A program made the translations under genes and the position numbers. DNA of 64,000 nucleotides, from NCBI RefSeq assembly GCF_019904255.1, contig NZ_CP063203.1:1116001-1180000 (forward strand), written 5' to 3'. Source of the stretch: Marixanthomonas sp. SCSIO 43207 (GTDB lineage: Bacteria > Bacteroidota > Bacteroidia > Flavobacteriales > Flavobacteriaceae). The notes beneath the pieces are model-generated. The model searched no databases. It was not told where the DNA came from and saw nothing but the letters and a program-made list of their open reading frames with translations. This document shows, one piece after another, positions 27,501 to 34,380 of this stretch (its first letter is position 1; every line of letters begins with the position of its first letter).

Positions 27501-28918
27501 TAGCAGATTTCAGTAAAGGTGATGCCGATGTGCTACGAAAAGCTATGGGTAAAAAGCAAAAAGCGGTGCTAGATAAAATGAAACCACGCTTTATTGACAA
27601 CGCTTCAAAAAAAGGTCATGATCCTGAAAAGTTAGAAAAAATTTGGAAAGATTGGGAAGCATTTGCGAGTTACGCTTTTAACAAGTCACACTCTACTTGC
27701 TACGCGTGGATTGCCTATCAAACAGCTTATTTAAAAGCTCATTATCCTGCAGAATATATGGCTGCGGTACTTTCAAATAATATGAATGATATTAAGCAAG
27801 TTACCTTTTTTATGGAAGAATGTAAACGAATGGGCTTAACAGTCTTGGGTCCAGATGTAAATGAATCATTCTATAAATTTACGGTAAATGATCAAGGCGC
27901 TATTCGTTTTGGGATGGGAGCTGTAAAAGGTGTTGGTGGTAATGCCGTTGCGACTATCGTTGAAAACCGAAAAGATGGAAATTATAAATCCATTTTTGAT
28001 TTGGCAAAGCGTATTGACTTAAGAGCTGCAAATAAAAAGGCATTTGAAAGTTTAGCACTAGCAGGTGGTTTTGATAGTTTTGATACACATCGTGCTCAAT
28101 ATTTGCATGATGAAGGTGACGGAGTTATGTTTGTTGAAAAGGTATTAAAATATGCTTCAAAATTTCAAGAAACGCAAAACTCTTCACAAGTAAGCTTGTT
28201 TGGAGAAGCCAGTGATGTGCAAATTCCCGAACCGGAAGTTCCGCCATGTGAAGAGTGGGGAACCATGAAAAAACTAAAACTAGAAAAAGATGTAGTTGGA
28301 GTTTATATTTCTGGTCATCCGCTGGATGATTTTAAATTGGAAATTAAATATTTTACCAATTGTAAAGTTTCAGATTTTAATAACCTTGAAAAATTTGTCA
28401 ATAGAGAGTTAAGTTTTGGAGGTGTAATAAGTGACGTTCAGCATAGAGAATCAAAGTCAGGACGCGGATGGGCTATTTTTACAGTAGAAGACTATGACGA
28501 TAGTTATGAGTTTAAAATTTTTGGTGAAGAGTACTTAAAGTTTAGGCATTTTCTAGTACCAAATTCATTCATTCACGCACGCGTTTATATAAAAGAAGGA
28601 TGGACTAACCGTGATACAGGTAAAAAAGGAGACCCTAGAATTCAATACTCAACCATGTTACAATTGCACGATGTCATGGAGAAACACTCAAAAAAATTAA
28701 CTATTAGAATGCCTGTTCAAGATCTAGAAAATGACCGTATAGATCGTTTAAAAGATTTGTTTACCATTCATAAAGGTGAAAAGCAATTACATTTTTTGAT
28801 TTATGAAATGACAGATAAGGTAAAACTGAATATGCCTAGTAGAACAAAAAAGATAGAAATAAATAAAGAGCTTTTAAACGAGTTACAAGCAGAACAGATA
28901 AACTTTAAACTCAATTAA
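24566..28918 (+). CDS. dnaE: DNA polymerase III alpha subunit with N-terminal exonuclease
   Basis: A 1450-residue replicative polymerase with a fused proofreading domain. Residues 1-200 are a DEDDh exonuclease (FDTETTGLP, GQNVGFDLN, HNATADVEAT). Then comes a PHP domain from about residue 265 (FSHLHNHSQFS), the polymerase palm with catalytic Asp in MPDIDIDFDD near residues 680-684, the thumb/fingers, and a C-terminal OB-fold region. Several PHP metal ligands are changed (LTDTGNMMG instead of LTDHGN, and YQVVLLA where His is usual). The fusion is known in Bacteroidota. Stands alone as a transcript. Confidence 0.96.
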   Translation: MYLIFDTETTGLPKRWDAPVTDTDNWPRCIQIAWQLHDEMGNVIEHQDYLVQPDGFTIPFDAEKIHGISTELAQKEGVSLAEVAEKFAKALSKTKFVVGQNVGFDLNIMGAEFHRLEMHNPLPQLPVLDTCTETTAQLCQIPGGRGGKFKLPTLTELHEFLFNEPFAEAHNATADVEATTRCFLELVRRNIYTAKELDVQPDYFEKFSEENPKEIELIGLKHINLKKASEKIRKEIEAQTQTETISSEEIKENIATLEETAFSHLHNHSQFSILQSTSSTQDLVQAAIENEMPAVALTDTGNMMGAFHFTKAVNAYNSGLSEEEKHKELKAIVGCEFFVCEDHLNKNHKDNGYQVVLLAKNKKGYHNLAKMASIAYTDGFYYVPRIDKNVIKKYKENIIALTGSLYGEVPGKILNVGEHQAEEALIWWKEQFGEDLYVEIMRHNQEDEKRVNTVLVELAKKHEVKLVACNNTYYIHKEDANAHDILLCVKDGEKQATPIGRGRGYRYGLPNDQYYFKSQEEMKSLFKDLPEAISNISEVVNKIESYTLARDVLLPKFSIPETFQDPRDAEDGGNRGENAYLKHLTFKGAEKRYEEITPEIEERLNFELSVIENTGYPGYFLITEDFIREARNMGVSVGPGRGSAAGSAVAYCLGITNIDPIKYDLLFERFLNPDRVSMPDIDIDFDDEGRSKVMDYVIEKYGANQVAQIITYGTMAAKSSIRDTARVLDLPLNDADRIAKLIPNMTKLNKIFGLSEQELRSKFRSDELPKVNELLNLSEGEDLEAETINQAKILEGSVRNTGIHACGVIITPDDITNFVPVSVAKDSDLYVTQFDNSVVESAGLLKMDFLGLKTLTLIKDTVKIVKHKHNIDLDPDSFPLDDEETYKLFQRGETVGIFQYESAGMQKYMKELKPTVFADLIAMNALYRPGPLEYIPSFIRRKNGEEDIEYDLPAMEEYLQETYGITVYQEQVMLLSQKLADFSKGDADVLRKAMGKKQKAVLDKMKPRFIDNASKKGHDPEKLEKIWKDWEAFASYAFNKSHSTCYAWIAYQTAYLKAHYPAEYMAAVLSNNMNDIKQVTFFMEECKRMGLTVLGPDVNESFYKFTVNDQGAIRFGMGAVKGVGGNAVATIVENRKDGNYKSIFDLAKRIDLRAANKKAFESLALAGGFDSFDTHRAQYLHDEGDGVMFVEKVLKYASKFQETQNSSQVSLFGEASDVQIPEPEVPPCEEWGTMKKLKLEKDVVGVYISGHPLDDFKLEIKYFTNCKVSDFNNLEKFVNRELSFGGVISDVQHRESKSGRGWAIFTVEDYDDSYEFKIFGEEYLKFRHFLVPNSFIHARVYIKEGWTNRDTGKKGDPRIQYSTMLQLHDVMEKHSKKLTIRMPVQDLENDRIDRLKDLFTIHKGEKQLHFLIYEMTDKVKLNMPSRTKKIEINKELLNELQAEQINFKLN

Positions 28919-28990
28919 ACTATCAGAAAAAACAATAAACCTATTACTTAAAGTAATGTTAGGGTTGTAAGGTTTAGCCCAAAAAATGAC

Positions 28991-28998
28991 TATTTTTG
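28991..28998 (+). promoter_or_regulatory. Promoter of trxA
   Basis: TATTTTTG at the -7 position with a TTG 23 bases upstream (28965), 22 bases before the trxA start. Confidence 0.6.
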
Positions 28999-29020
28999 TG
29001 TAACTATAAAAAAATAAATT

Positions 29021-29338
29021 ATGGCTTTAGAAATAACAGATGCAACGTTTGACGAAACCGTATTAAAAAGTGATAAACCGGTTTTAGTTGATTTTTGGGC
29101 AGCGTGGTGTGGACCATGTAGAATGGTAGGACCAATCATCGATGAAATAAGTAAGGATTACGACGGGAAAGCTGTTGTAGGAAAAGTAGATGTAGATGCA
29201 AACCAAGAATTTGCTGCAAAATATGGTGTTAGAAATATTCCTACCGTATTGGTATTCCATAAAGGAGAACTAGTAGGCAGACAAGTAGGTGTTGCACCTA
29301 AGAATGTATACGAAGAAGCTATTGATCAGCTTTTGTAA
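29021..29338 (+). CDS. trxA: Thioredoxin
   Basis: A 105-residue dithiol-disulfide reductant. The active site WCGPC has Cys30 and Cys33, and the cis-Pro is in NIPTVLVF. No signal peptide, so cytosolic. It has its own promoter and a very strong terminator. Confidence 0.97.
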   Translation: MALEITDATFDETVLKSDKPVLVDFWAAWCGPCRMVGPIIDEISKDYDGKAVVGKVDVDANQEFAAKYGVRNIPTVLVFHKGELVGRQVGVAPKNVYEEAIDQLL

Positions 29339-29370
29339 AAAATTGAATTGAAAAAGAAAAATTAAGTTGA

Positions 29371-29402
29371 AAAGGCTCAGCAATTTGCTGAGCCTTTTTT
29401 TA
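29371..29402 (+). terminator. Terminator after trxA
   Basis: AAAGGCTCAGCAA and its complement form a 13-base perfect stem followed by a T tract. Confidence 0.9.
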
Positions 29403-29438
29403 TTTTTAGTAAGTTTGAAAGAATAAATAAATTGAATC

Positions 29439-29990
29439 ATGGGAAACGAAAAAGTTTATAAAGTACAAGATAAAATTGACAACCAACTCTTAAATGAGCG
29501 TAAAGTATTTCTTTGGGGCCAGGTAGATGATAAAAGTGCACGTCACGTGGTAGACCGCCTTTTATATTTAGATTCACTAAGCAACGATGAAATTAAATTT
29601 TACATAAACAGTCCAGGTGGGTATGTGACTTCCGGTTTTTCAATGTATGACACCATAAAACAAATTAAAAGTCCTGTATCAACCATTTGTACCGGTCTAG
29701 CTGCTTCAATGGGGAGTATCTTACTTTCTGCCGGAGAAAAAGGCAAACGCTATATACAACCTCATGCTAGAGTTATGATACATCAGCCAAGTGGAGGGAC
29801 ACGCGGTCCTGCCAGTGATATTGAAATTACAGCTCAAGAAATTTTAAAAACCAAAGAGTTAAGTGCACAAATTTTAGCCGATAATTGTGGTCAAAGCTTT
29901 GAAAAGGTAATGAAAGATTTTAACCGTGATCACTGGATGGATGCTGAAGAAAGTGTCTCTTACGGAATTGTAGATGCGATTATAAAATAA
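29439..29990 (+). CDS. clpP: ClpP-type serine protease subunit
   Basis: A 183-residue ClpP-family protease. The catalytic triad is Ser90 in GLAASMGS, His115 in MIHQPSGG and Asp164 in NRDHWMD, with the oxyanion GG in INSPGGYV. There is no N-terminal propeptide, and neither clpX nor tig is adjacent, so this may be a second, non-canonical ClpP; the usual clpP-clpX pair should lie elsewhere. It would degrade proteins in concert with a Clp ATPase. Followed 30 bases later by a DUF58 gene. Confidence 0.88.
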   Translation: MGNEKVYKVQDKIDNQLLNERKVFLWGQVDDKSARHVVDRLLYLDSLSNDEIKFYINSPGGYVTSGFSMYDTIKQIKSPVSTICTGLAASMGSILLSAGEKGKRYIQPHARVMIHQPSGGTRGPASDIEITAQEILKTKELSAQILADNCGQSFEKVMKDFNRDHWMDAEESVSYGIVDAIIK

Positions 29991-30020
29991 CCAGAATAAT
30001 TTTTTCTGAAATAAAAATCA

Positions 30021-30953
30021 ATGAACCTTGAGAAGGAAATAAACGAAATAACAGGTTTTAAAAACCTAGAATTGTTGGCTACCCAAATAGTAGAGGGGTT
30101 TATATCTGGGTTGCACAAGAGTCCTTTTCATGGGTTTTCGGCAGAATTTGCTGAACATAAAATTTATAATAGAGGTGAAAGCACCAAGCATATTGACTGG
30201 AAGCTTTATGCTAAAACCGATAAACTCTACACCAAGCGCTACGAAGAAGAAACCAATCTGCGCTGTCATATAATTATTGATAATAGCAGCTCGATGCATT
30301 ATCCTGCAAAAAAACACTTTGGGATTAATTCATTAAATAAAATAGGATTTTCGGCTTTAGCTTCAGCAGCAATTATGAATTTGCTAAAAAGACAACGAGA
30401 TGCCGTAGGAATGAGCATATATAGTGATACGTATGAGTTTTATGCTAATGAAAAAGGAAGCGAGCGACATCACCAAATGTTATTGGGAACCTTGAATGAA
30501 GTGGTACAGAAGCCTGTTGAAAAGAAGACTACAAAAACTTATGACCACTTACATCTCATAGCTGAAAAATTAAAAAGACGATCATTGGTATTCTTATTTA
30601 CAGATATGTTTCAGAGCGATGCTGAAGAAGAAGCGCTTTTTGAAGCACTTCAGCATTTGAAATATAATAAACATGAAGTGATTTTATTTCATACATATGA
30701 TAAAGAAAAAGAACTAAACTTTAGTTTTTCAAACCGTCCCAAACGTTTTGTAGATGTGGAAACAGGCGAGCATATCAACTTGTATGCAGACAACATTAAA
30801 ACGTCCTACGAAGCAGCTGTAAAAGAATATTTCTCTGCGTTAAAATTAAAATGCGGACAGTATAGAATTAAATATGTAGCAGCAGATATTAACGAGCATT
30901 TTAATAAAATTTTGACTACGTATCTAGTAGAGCGTCAAAAGTTTGGCAGCTAG
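30021..30953 (+). CDS. DUF58 (VWA-like) protein
   Basis: A 310-residue cytosolic protein. GESTKHIDWKLYAKTDKLY is the DUF58 signature, and DNSSSM matches the DxSxS metal site of von Willebrand A folds. Usually DUF58 genes sit with a MoxR ATPase and VWA membrane proteins; here none is adjacent. Role unknown, probably chaperone-like with MoxR. Confidence 0.85.
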   Translation: MNLEKEINEITGFKNLELLATQIVEGFISGLHKSPFHGFSAEFAEHKIYNRGESTKHIDWKLYAKTDKLYTKRYEEETNLRCHIIIDNSSSMHYPAKKHFGINSLNKIGFSALASAAIMNLLKRQRDAVGMSIYSDTYEFYANEKGSERHHQMLLGTLNEVVQKPVEKKTTKTYDHLHLIAEKLKRRSLVFLFTDMFQSDAEEEALFEALQHLKYNKHEVILFHTYDKEKELNFSFSNRPKRFVDVETGEHINLYADNIKTSYEAAVKEYFSALKLKCGQYRIKYVAADINEHFNKILTTYLVERQKFGS

Positions 30954-30999
30954 AGTAAAAATTTTTGATAAAAATGTTTGTGAAAATGAAAATGCGTGG

Positions 31000-31007
31000 T
31001 ATATTTG
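31000..31007 (+). promoter_or_regulatory. Promoter of tRNA-Asp
   Basis: TATATTTG with TTTG at 30977-30980, 19 bases apart, 19 bases before the tRNA 5' end. A textbook Bacteroidota promoter. Confidence 0.75.
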
Positions 31008-31026
31008 CCACCGCTAAGATAGCAAC

Positions 31027-31100
31027 GGTCTGGTAGTTCAGTTGGTTAGAATACCTGCCTGTCACGCAGGGGGTCGCGAGTTCGAGTCTCGTCCAGACCG
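31027..31100 (+). tRNA. tRNA-Asp (GTC)
   Basis: Seventy-four bases fold as a cloverleaf. Acceptor GGTCTGG pairs with CCAGACC, the anticodon stem CCTGC/GCAGG holds the loop CTGTCAC with anticodon GTC at 31061-31063, and the T arm GCGAG-TTCGAGT-CTCGT is intact. CCA is not encoded. Confidence 0.97.
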
Positions 31101-31160
31101 CAATTAAAATGTTGTGTTGTCCGTCATACTAGACGGAAGTGGTTTAGAAATAGACCAATG

Positions 31161-31196
31161 AAGAGCTTTTCCTGTTTGGAAGGGCTTTTTTTGTTT
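31161..31196 (+). terminator. Terminator downstream of tRNA-Asp
   Basis: AGAGCTTTTCC and GGAAGGGCTTT pair with two G-U wobbles and are followed by a T tract, about 60 bases after the tRNA. Confidence 0.65.
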
Positions 31197-31272
31197 TAGG
31201 TAAAATAAATATAGACTTACTATCTTCGAAAGGTACTTAGCTAGCTTTAAGATTTAAAGTAGATTTAACTAC

Positions 31273-32661
31273 TTATAGGCTACAGTTTCCATCAAGTAAA
31301 TCTTGAATAGAAGGGTTATGTGCATTAGTTGATACTGTATAGTAATCAAATGGAAGGTTAATTATTAATTGTTCTTGAAGACTACAAAAATTTTCTAAAC
31401 CAACATTATTATTAATTTTAAAAGCCCTTTCAACACTTGAAAGGTTTTCTAGCCCTGATAAACTTGTTAAAGCTGGATTGTTGATTATGGCAAAATTTTT
31501 TGCTGTAGATAAGTTTTGTAAAGCTTGTAGCGAGGTTAAATTTTCATTGTCATTAATTACTAGTTGTAGACCAATCTCAGTTACATTATTAAGTCCTGTT
31601 AAGTTTGTAATAGAGCTGTTGTTAATTTCTAAGTTTCTATTAACTCTTGAAATACTTTCTAGTCCAGACAAGCTATTTAAAGAAGGATTATATGCAATTG
31701 ATATACCTGATACAGTTGAAGATGTTATTAATGAATTATTTAATGTACTTAAAACAGGGTTATTAGTAATATATATAGACGAACCTTCAATATTTATATT
31801 TTTAAGACCACTTAAATTAAGTAATGAAGCGTTATTTTTTATGATTATACCAGTGTAAATATTTTTTAAGTTTCCTAGTCCAGATAAATTAGACAATGCT
31901 TCATTGTTATCTATAACCAGTTTCCCTCCAATGGTATTAAAGTTTGAAAGGCCTGTGAAACTGGTTAAGCTTCTATTGTCTTCTATAAATATTCCTAAAG
32001 TAATATTTGTTAGACCTCCTAAGCCTGTGAAGTCAACCAGTGAATCATTACCTTTTATGGTAAGATGACCATTGATAGTTGATAAATTGTCAATACCAGA
32101 GAGGTTTTTAAGCGAATTGTTTCTCAAAATAGAAAAACCTCCTCCTTTTTCTATTCTAGTAACGCCTTCTAGACCAATTAAATTTTGTAATGAGGGATTG
32201 TTTAGCAGATAGATATATTCAATGTATGATAAACGCTGCAAACCGTTTAAATTGATTAAACCTTCATTATTAGCAATTGTTATTATTCGCGACTTGGAGA
32301 GGTTATTTAGCCCGTTTAAATTTGATAATTGATGGCAATTATTAATAGTTAAAGACCTAACAGATGATATGTTTTCAAGTCCAGATAAAGATTCTAAATA
32401 CGGGGCATTTATTTCAAGCTCTCTAGTAATTTCTTTTAATGACTCTAAGGGCTGAAGTGTAACAATTTTATTTGCATTTTCAATATCATTAATAGTTAAG
32501 CTTCCTTGAATTTTTGTATAATTGTTGGTGCCAAACTCCATTACCTCTTCAGGAGACTGTAAGACAATATTTCCTTCAAATTCATTTCCTGAGTCCTCTT
32601 TTGAACAAGAAACGGTGATAACCAGAATGATCGTTAAAAGTATTGAGGCAAAAGGTTTCAT
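31273..32661 (-). CDS. Leucine-rich-repeat surface lipoprotein
   Basis: A 462-residue lipoprotein with signal ending at Cys19. The residues after it, SKEDS, resemble the lipoprotein export signal that sends Bacteroidota lipoproteins to the cell surface. About fifteen repeats of 23-24 residues fill residues 70-440 with the pattern L-x-I-x-x-N-x-x-L-x-N-L-x-G-L-x-x-L-x-x-I, close to receptor-L/LRR solenoids. A Cys in each flank (NFCSLQ and DGNCSL) could cap the fold. Function unknown, probably adhesion or binding. Its promoter is not obvious. Confidence 0.8.
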   Translation of the reverse strand: MKPFASILLTIILVITVSCSKEDSGNEFEGNIVLQSPEEVMEFGTNNYTKIQGSLTINDIENANKIVTLQPLESLKEITRELEINAPYLESLSGLENISSVRSLTINNCHQLSNLNGLNNLSKSRIITIANNEGLINLNGLQRLSYIEYIYLLNNPSLQNLIGLEGVTRIEKGGGFSILRNNSLKNLSGIDNLSTINGHLTIKGNDSLVDFTGLGGLTNITLGIFIEDNRSLTSFTGLSNFNTIGGKLVIDNNEALSNLSGLGNLKNIYTGIIIKNNASLLNLSGLKNINIEGSSIYITNNPVLSTLNNSLITSSTVSGISIAYNPSLNSLSGLESISRVNRNLEINNSSITNLTGLNNVTEIGLQLVINDNENLTSLQALQNLSTAKNFAIINNPALTSLSGLENLSSVERAFKINNNVGLENFCSLQEQLIINLPFDYYTVSTNAHNPSIQDLLDGNCSL

Positions 32662-32702
32662 AATGATGTTTTGTTTAAATATAATATAATTTACTAACTA
32701 TT

Positions 32703-32753
32703 ATTAGTGTTTAGATAATAAAGTGATTGTTTATACAATTGTTGAACACTAAT
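32703..32753. repeat. Inverted repeat between the LRR gene and the small lipoproteins
   Basis: ATTAGTGTT (32703-32711) and AACACTAAT (32745-32753) are perfect complements around a region with the smaller hairpin ATTGT-TTAT-ACAAT. It lies just upstream of the LRR gene, where a regulator or transcript structure might act. Confidence 0.35.
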
Positions 32754-32766
32754 TTATTAATAAAAA

Positions 32767-32798
32767 AAAGCCTCTTAACGGTACCGTTGAGAGGCTTT
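32767..32798 (-). terminator. Terminator of the small-lipoprotein operon
   Basis: AAAGCCTCT-CAACGGTACCGTT-AAGAGGCTTT read on the minus strand forms a long, almost perfect stem followed by a T tract. Confidence 0.9.
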
Positions 32799-32820
32799 CT
32801 AATTTATAAAAATTTAAAAA

Positions 32821-33066
32821 CTAATTGTCAGTATCGGTTTTTACCTTCATTTTGGTTTCACCGTCTTCTTCTTTAATTTTTACTTCTTTGTTTTCGGTTT
32901 CCATTTTTATTTTGGTCTCATCGCCGTCAACTTTTTTCTTTACTTCTGCACCTGCATCTTCCATTTCTTCTACCATTTCTTCTGCTTCGGTTTTGTTTTG
33001 TTCTCTACACGAAGTTAATGGTGCTAAAAATAATGCAGCTAAGGCAATCATTGCTATTTTTTTCAT
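32821..33066 (-). CDS. Small charged lipoprotein (third of tandem set)
   Basis: An 81-residue protein with a lipoprotein signal ending at Cys20 (LTSCREQ). The mature part is Glu and Lys rich with alternating charges and repeats of the type KIKxExxx. No family recognised. The two upstream genes encode proteins of similar size with the same SCR-acid start, so this looks like a small paralogous family. Last gene before a strong terminator. Confidence 0.75.
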   Translation of the reverse strand: MKKIAMIALAALFLAPLTSCREQNKTEAEEMVEEMEDAGAEVKKKVDGDETKIKMETENKEVKIKEEDGETKMKVKTDTDN

Positions 33067-33105
33067 AATTATTGATTTTTAGTTGTTTGTAAATTTGGAT
33101 TAAGA

Positions 33106-33345
33106 TTACATATCATCAGTACCACCTGTACCGGTGTTTTCTTGTACTTCATCAACGCCTTCTTCAATAGCGTCTCCAGTTTCTTCAACCGCTTCTTCAA
33201 TATCACCTTCTGTATCATCCATAGTATCTTCAACATCATCTGCGACGTCTTCAACGTCATCAGCTTTTTTATTGGTGTCTCTACACGATACAAAGGTTGT
33301 GCTAAAAGCAACTACAAGTGCTAAGCTTAAAATTAATTTTTTCAT
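33106..33345 (-). CDS. Small acidic lipoprotein (second of tandem set)
   Basis: A 79-residue protein with lipoprotein signal ending at Cys21 (FVSCRDT). The mature part is extremely acidic with heptad-like spacing of Val, Ile and Ala (DDVEDVADDVED, EEAVEETGDAIEEG), suggesting an amphipathic or coiled-coil helix. No family recognised. Antisense open frames here are shadows. Confidence 0.75.
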   Translation of the reverse strand: MKKLILSLALVVAFSTTFVSCRDTNKKADDVEDVADDVEDTMDDTEGDIEEAVEETGDAIEEGVDEVQENTGTGGTDDM

Positions 33346-33376
33346 GGTTATAGGTTTTGTTGTTAGGTTTTACAAT

Positions 33377-33610
33377 TTATTGACCGTCGTCATTACCAAT
33401 TTTGTCAATCTCTTCATTAATTTCTTCATTAACTTCCTTATCAACTTCTTTGGCGGTTCTTTCTAATATGCCTTCGGCTTCTTCTGCTGTTTCTTCAGTT
33501 TCTACTTCTACTTCACGAACAACCTCTTTGGTTTCCGTTTTGGTCTCTCTACAAGAGGTAGTTGAGAAACCTACTAAAGCCATTGCGGCTATTACAAATA
33601 CTTTTTTCAT
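33377..33610 (-). CDS. Small acidic lipoprotein (first of tandem set)
   Basis: A 77-residue protein with signal ending at Cys20 (TTSCRET). The mature helix is Glu rich (VVREVEVETEET, EVNEEINEEIDKIG). It is the first gene of a three-gene run and has a TAGATTTG promoter box 26 bases upstream. No known family; function unknown. Confidence 0.75.
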   Translation of the reverse strand: MKKVFVIAAMALVGFSTTSCRETKTETKEVVREVEVETEETAEEAEGILERTAKEVDKEVNEEINEEIDKIGNDDGQ

Positions 33611-33635
33611 AATTGGTTTGTGTTAAATTATTAAA

Positions 33636-33643
33636 CAAATCTA
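33636..33643 (-). promoter_or_regulatory. -7 promoter box for the small-lipoprotein operon
   Basis: TAGATTTG on the minus strand, exact TAnnTTTG match, upstream of the first of the three genes. No equally good box precedes the other two. Confidence 0.5.
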
Positions 33644-33726
33644 TGTATTTTAACAGTTGGGGTATTGTAAAGTTTTATTAAAATTTTAAAAGTACTAGAC
33701 TGAAATAAGTAGTTTTAAAAGAAAAA

Positions 33727-34380
33727 ATGGATTTTAAAACGATGTATCAATTTCTTCGGAAACTTCAAAAAAACAATTCAAAAGAATGGATGGACGAACA
33801 TAGAAGCGAGTATCATTCAATAAGAGATAATTACATTGAATGGTTGAATGAAATGGATATTCAGCTAGCTGCAATTGATCCAGATTATACTCCTACACCA
33901 GGAAAAAAAGCTATAAACCGAATAAATAATAATTTAATGTTTCATCCCAATAAGCCCATCTACAAAGATCATTTTGGTGCCGGTCTTGATCAAGAAAGCA
34001 AACAAGGCGATTTTTATATCCATTTAGGAGTTAATGAATCGTTTATTGGCGGTGGCTATTGGCATCCTTCTTCCAAGTTATTAAAAAGTATACGTGCTGC
34101 TATTGATTATAATGGAGAAGATCTTAAACAGATTGTAAATAAAAAGAGTTTTAAAAATAGGTTTGGTGACATGATTGTCGATAATCCCCTTAAAACAGCA
34201 CCGAAGGGCTATTCACAAAATCATGAACATATAGATCTTTTAAGGAGAAGATCTTTTGCAGTTTCCTGTCCTTTGACTGAAAAAGAGGTGATTGCCTCAA
34301 ACTTTAAAGAATATGTTGTCACTATATATAAAGAGATGTTGCCCTTTAGACGGTACTTAAATCAAGCCGTCACGGTTTAA
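33727..34380 (+). CDS. DUF2461 protein
   Basis: A 217-residue soluble protein of the DUF2461 family (WMDEHRSEYHSIRDNY near the start, INRINNNLMFHPNKPIYKDH in the middle, FYIHLG and GGGYWHP). Function unknown in any organism I can name. Its last 24 bases overlap the 3' end of waaA on the other strand. Confidence 0.88.
   Translation: MDFKTMYQFLRKLQKNNSKEWMDEHRSEYHSIRDNYIEWLNEMDIQLAAIDPDYTPTPGKKAINRINNNLMFHPNKPIYKDHFGAGLDQESKQGDFYIHLGVNESFIGGGYWHPSSKLLKSIRAAIDYNGEDLKQIVNKKSFKNRFGDMIVDNPLKTAPKGYSQNHEHIDLLRRRSFAVSCPLTEKEVIASNFKEYVVTIYKEMLPFRRYLNQAVTV

Noticed and set aside
31027-31272. tRNA-Asp as an integration site for a mobile island
   Set aside because: No integrase, no direct repeat of the tRNA end and no change of composition were seen.
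33134-33466. Ser/Thr-rich open frame on the plus strand opposite the small lipoproteins
   Set aside because: It is the complement of acidic codon runs; the minus-strand genes have signals, lipoboxes, promoter and terminator.
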